Below, one piece after another: positions 10,310 to 11,700 of a DNA stretch of 11,700 nucleotides (the stretch's first letter is position 1; the number at the start of each line of letters is the position of its first letter). The stretch comes from Acidobacteriota bacterium. GTDB taxonomy: Bacteria > Acidobacteriota > Terriglobia > Terriglobales > Acidobacteriaceae. The position numbers were made by a program, and so were the translations under genes. The DNA is taken from assembly GCA_003225515.1 (NCBI GenBank), contig QIAK01000043.1, forward strand, positions 1 through 11,700, in the 5' to 3' direction. Under the pieces are notes generated by a model, which searched no databases, was not told where the DNA came from, and worked only from the letters and a program-made list of their open reading frames with translations.

Positions 10310-11425
10310 TTGCCATACACCGTTCCCAAACTTACCGACTATTCGGCGGCGGCGCTGGAGAAGGCTGCGGGCGAGTGCATTGCCGCTTGTGCGGGAGAAG
10401 CTGCCGAAGTTCACAGTGATGCGGAACTGAAGGCGTTTCGCGACCGCTGGATGGCCCGGAAGAATGGAATCCTGACGCAGATCAACGACCTATGGCTGAA
10501 GGGCGCGCCGAAAGAGGCGAAGCGTGAAGCGGGAATTCGCGTCAATGAATTGAAGGCGCGGATTACTGAGCTTGTGGAAAGCGCCCACATTGGCGGCGGA
10601 AACTCGGACTCGCTCGCAGCCGATCGCGTCGACATCACTCTGCCTGGCGTGAAGCGTCCTATCGGCGCCGAGCATCCTGTCATCAAGACGATGCATGAGA
10701 TCGTGGGCGTGTTCCAGAAGCTCGGGTATTCCGTCGCGGAGGGGCCCGTCGTCGAGACGGATTACTACAATTTCGAGGCGCTGAATTTTCCGCCGAATCA
10801 TCCGGCGCGGGATACGCAGGATACGCTGTTCATTGCGGGGCAACAGTCGAAGCCGCAACGGGAACGGCTGCTGCTGCGCACGCATACGTCTCCAGTGCAG
10901 ATACGGACGATGGAGAAGATGCGGCCGCCGCTTCGTATTGTGATTCCGGGGACGGTGCATCGCAACGATCCTCCGGATGCGAGCCACTCGCCGATGTTTC
11001 ATCAGATCGAAGGGCTCGCTGTCGACACCAACATCACATTCGGCGATTTGAAGGGGACGCTCGATCACGCCATGAAGGCGCTGTTCGGGTCGTCGGTGAA
11101 AACGCATTTCCGGCCTTCATTCTTCCCTTTCACCGAGCCCAGTGCCGAACTGTACGTGACCTGCTTCATTTGCGGGGGCAGCGGCAAGCGCGGGGCGGAC
11201 CCGTGCCGTCCGTGCAAGCAGACGGGTTGGATTGAAGTGCTGGGCTGCGGGATGGTTGATCCGAATGTGTTCGAGTTCGTGAAGGACAACGGATATGACC
11301 CGAGGAAGGTTTCGGGATTTGCATTCGGCATGGGCGTGGACCGGCTGGCGCTGCTGAAGTATGGGGTGGATGATATTCAGTTGTTCTTTCAGGGAGATGT
11401 GCGGTTCTTGCAGCAGTTCGGGTGA
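10310..11425 (+). CDS. pheS: Phenylalanine--tRNA ligase alpha subunit
   Basis: Catalytic subunit of the heterotetrameric class II synthetase that charges tRNA-Phe. 371 residues: an N-terminal coiled-coil arm (about 25-95, with RDRWMARKNGILTQINDLW and ELKARITELVE), then the core with GPVVETDYYNFEALNFPPNHPARD, TLLRTHTSPVQIRTM-type residues, motif 2 (GTVHRNDPPDASHSPMFHQIEG) and motif 3 (GFAFGMGVDRLALLKYG, near the C-terminus). It contains CFICGG...CRPCKQTGW, a four-cysteine knuckle seen in a subset of PheS proteins; zinc binding is possible. The start is taken as TTG 10310: an in-frame TAG at 10292 excludes anything further 5' and no ATG or GTG fits the N-terminus. The SD is weak (GAGAG, 10294-10298). 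The region just upstream is occupied by a repeat, so the native leader may have been altered. Confidence 0.93.
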   Translation: MPYTVPKLTDYSAAALEKAAGECIAACAGEAAEVHSDAELKAFRDRWMARKNGILTQINDLWLKGAPKEAKREAGIRVNELKARITELVESAHIGGGNSDSLAADRVDITLPGVKRPIGAEHPVIKTMHEIVGVFQKLGYSVAEGPVVETDYYNFEALNFPPNHPARDTQDTLFIAGQQSKPQRERLLLRTHTSPVQIRTMEKMRPPLRIVIPGTVHRNDPPDASHSPMFHQIEGLAVDTNITFGDLKGTLDHAMKALFGSSVKTHFRPSFFPFTEPSAELYVTCFICGGSGKRGADPCRPCKQTGWIEVLGCGMVDPNVFEFVKDNGYDPRKVSGFAFGMGVDRLALLKYGVDDIQLFFQGDVRFLQQFG

Positions 11426-11429
11426 AAAT

Positions 11430-11489
11430 TGTCATCCTGAGCGAGGACTTGCTTCACGCGAGTGAAGCAAGTCCTCGCTCAGGATGACA
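11430..11489. repeat. Perfect 28-bp inverted repeat with GCGA loop between pheS and pheT
   Basis: The left arm 11430-11457 and right arm 11462-11489 are exact reverse complements, 28 bp, with loop GCGA (11458-11461), a GNRA-type tetraloop. The outer 15 bases are TGTCATCCTGAGCGA, the same REP-type end as at 10271-10285. It begins 5 bases after the pheS stop and ends 11 bases before the pheT ATG. It has no T-tract, so it is more likely a repeat, an mRNA-processing site or a stability element than a terminator. Confidence 0.9.
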
Positions 11490-11500
11490 GAGCTTGAGAA

Positions 11501-11700
11501 ATGAAACTTTCTCCACAATGGATTCGCGACTTCGTCGATCTTACGGTTGACGACCGGCGGCTGGCTGAGGACTTGACCAACGTTGGAATTTCGGTCGAGG
11601 GCATCAGCGGGGCGGGTGCAGATACTGTGTTCGAGATGGAGATTGGGACGAATGGTCCGGATGCGATGAATCATTACGGCGTCGCGCGGGAGGGGGCTGC
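11501..11700 (+). CDS. pheT: Phenylalanine--tRNA ligase beta subunit, N-terminal part (3' truncated by window edge)
   Basis: ATG 11501 opens a frame that runs to the window end (66 codons): MKLSPQWIRDFVDLTVDDRR, LAEDLTNVGISVEGISG, then FEMEIGTNGPDAMNHYGVAREGAA. This matches the start of bacterial PheT (B1 domain). The beta subunit recognises and binds tRNA-Phe and carries the editing site. The usual motif T-x-N-R-P-D is here TNGPD: Gly (GGT, 11654-11656) replaces the conserved Arg, one base from CGT. The SD is weak (TTGAGAA just before the ATG). It lies 75 bases after pheS, almost all occupied by a perfect hairpin, so the two subunits are expected on one mRNA. Confidence 0.93.
   Translation, partial: MKLSPQWIRDFVDLTVDDRRLAEDLTNVGISVEGISGAGADTVFEMEIGTNGPDAMNHYGVAREGA

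Overview
The gene content and style point to an Acidobacteriota chromosome (Terriglobia-like), but this is inferred without any database search. The pointers are the tail of a large Oar/carboxypeptidase-regulatory-type TonB-dependent transporter, a membrane Ser/Thr kinase fused to a PD40/TolB-like propeller, a DUF2277 gene, the order infC-rpmI-rplT-pheS-pheT, and many short palindromic repeats of the GTCATCCTGAGCGA type.

Layout: (1) 2-1363, C-terminal end of an outer-membrane TonB-dependent receptor, followed by a repeat-bearing gap. (2) 1562-4127, rpsU (S21, TTG start, own promoter), a two-domain zinc-ribbon protein, and an MtaB-like tRNA methylthiotransferase that has no recognisable start codon and carries repeat-derived in-frame insertions; a terminator-like hairpin follows at about 4230. 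(3) 4128-4609, a 482-base gap with an AT-rich island and a hairpin. It leads to a kinase-propeller gene (4610-7222) whose TATAAT box lies only 10 bases before its ATG. (4) 7231-8252, three small minus-strand genes: a 50-aa protein with its own promoter and terminator, a 67- or 79-aa protein, and a DUF2277 protein. (5) 8500-11700, the translation cluster infC-rpmI-rplT-pheS-pheT on the plus strand, behind an extended -10 promoter. infC most probably starts at ATC.

Functionally the plus-strand genes are mostly translational: IF3, ribosomal proteins S21, L35 and L20, both PheRS subunits, and a tRNA A37 modification enzyme.

The most unusual signal is a set of repeat elements that share an architecture but not a sequence. 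Each arm is four heptanucleotides (28 nt), often with a second inverted arm. Such elements sit in the infC-rpmI, rpmI-rplT and rplT-pheS gaps, upstream of infC, and twice inside mtaB, where they are translated. A perfect 28-bp hairpin with a GCGA loop separates pheS from pheT. Other points are a GC-skew reversal near 4.1-4.6 kb between co-directional genes, and a cluster of non-standard starts (TTG, ATC, a putative leaderless ATG, and no visible start for mtaB).
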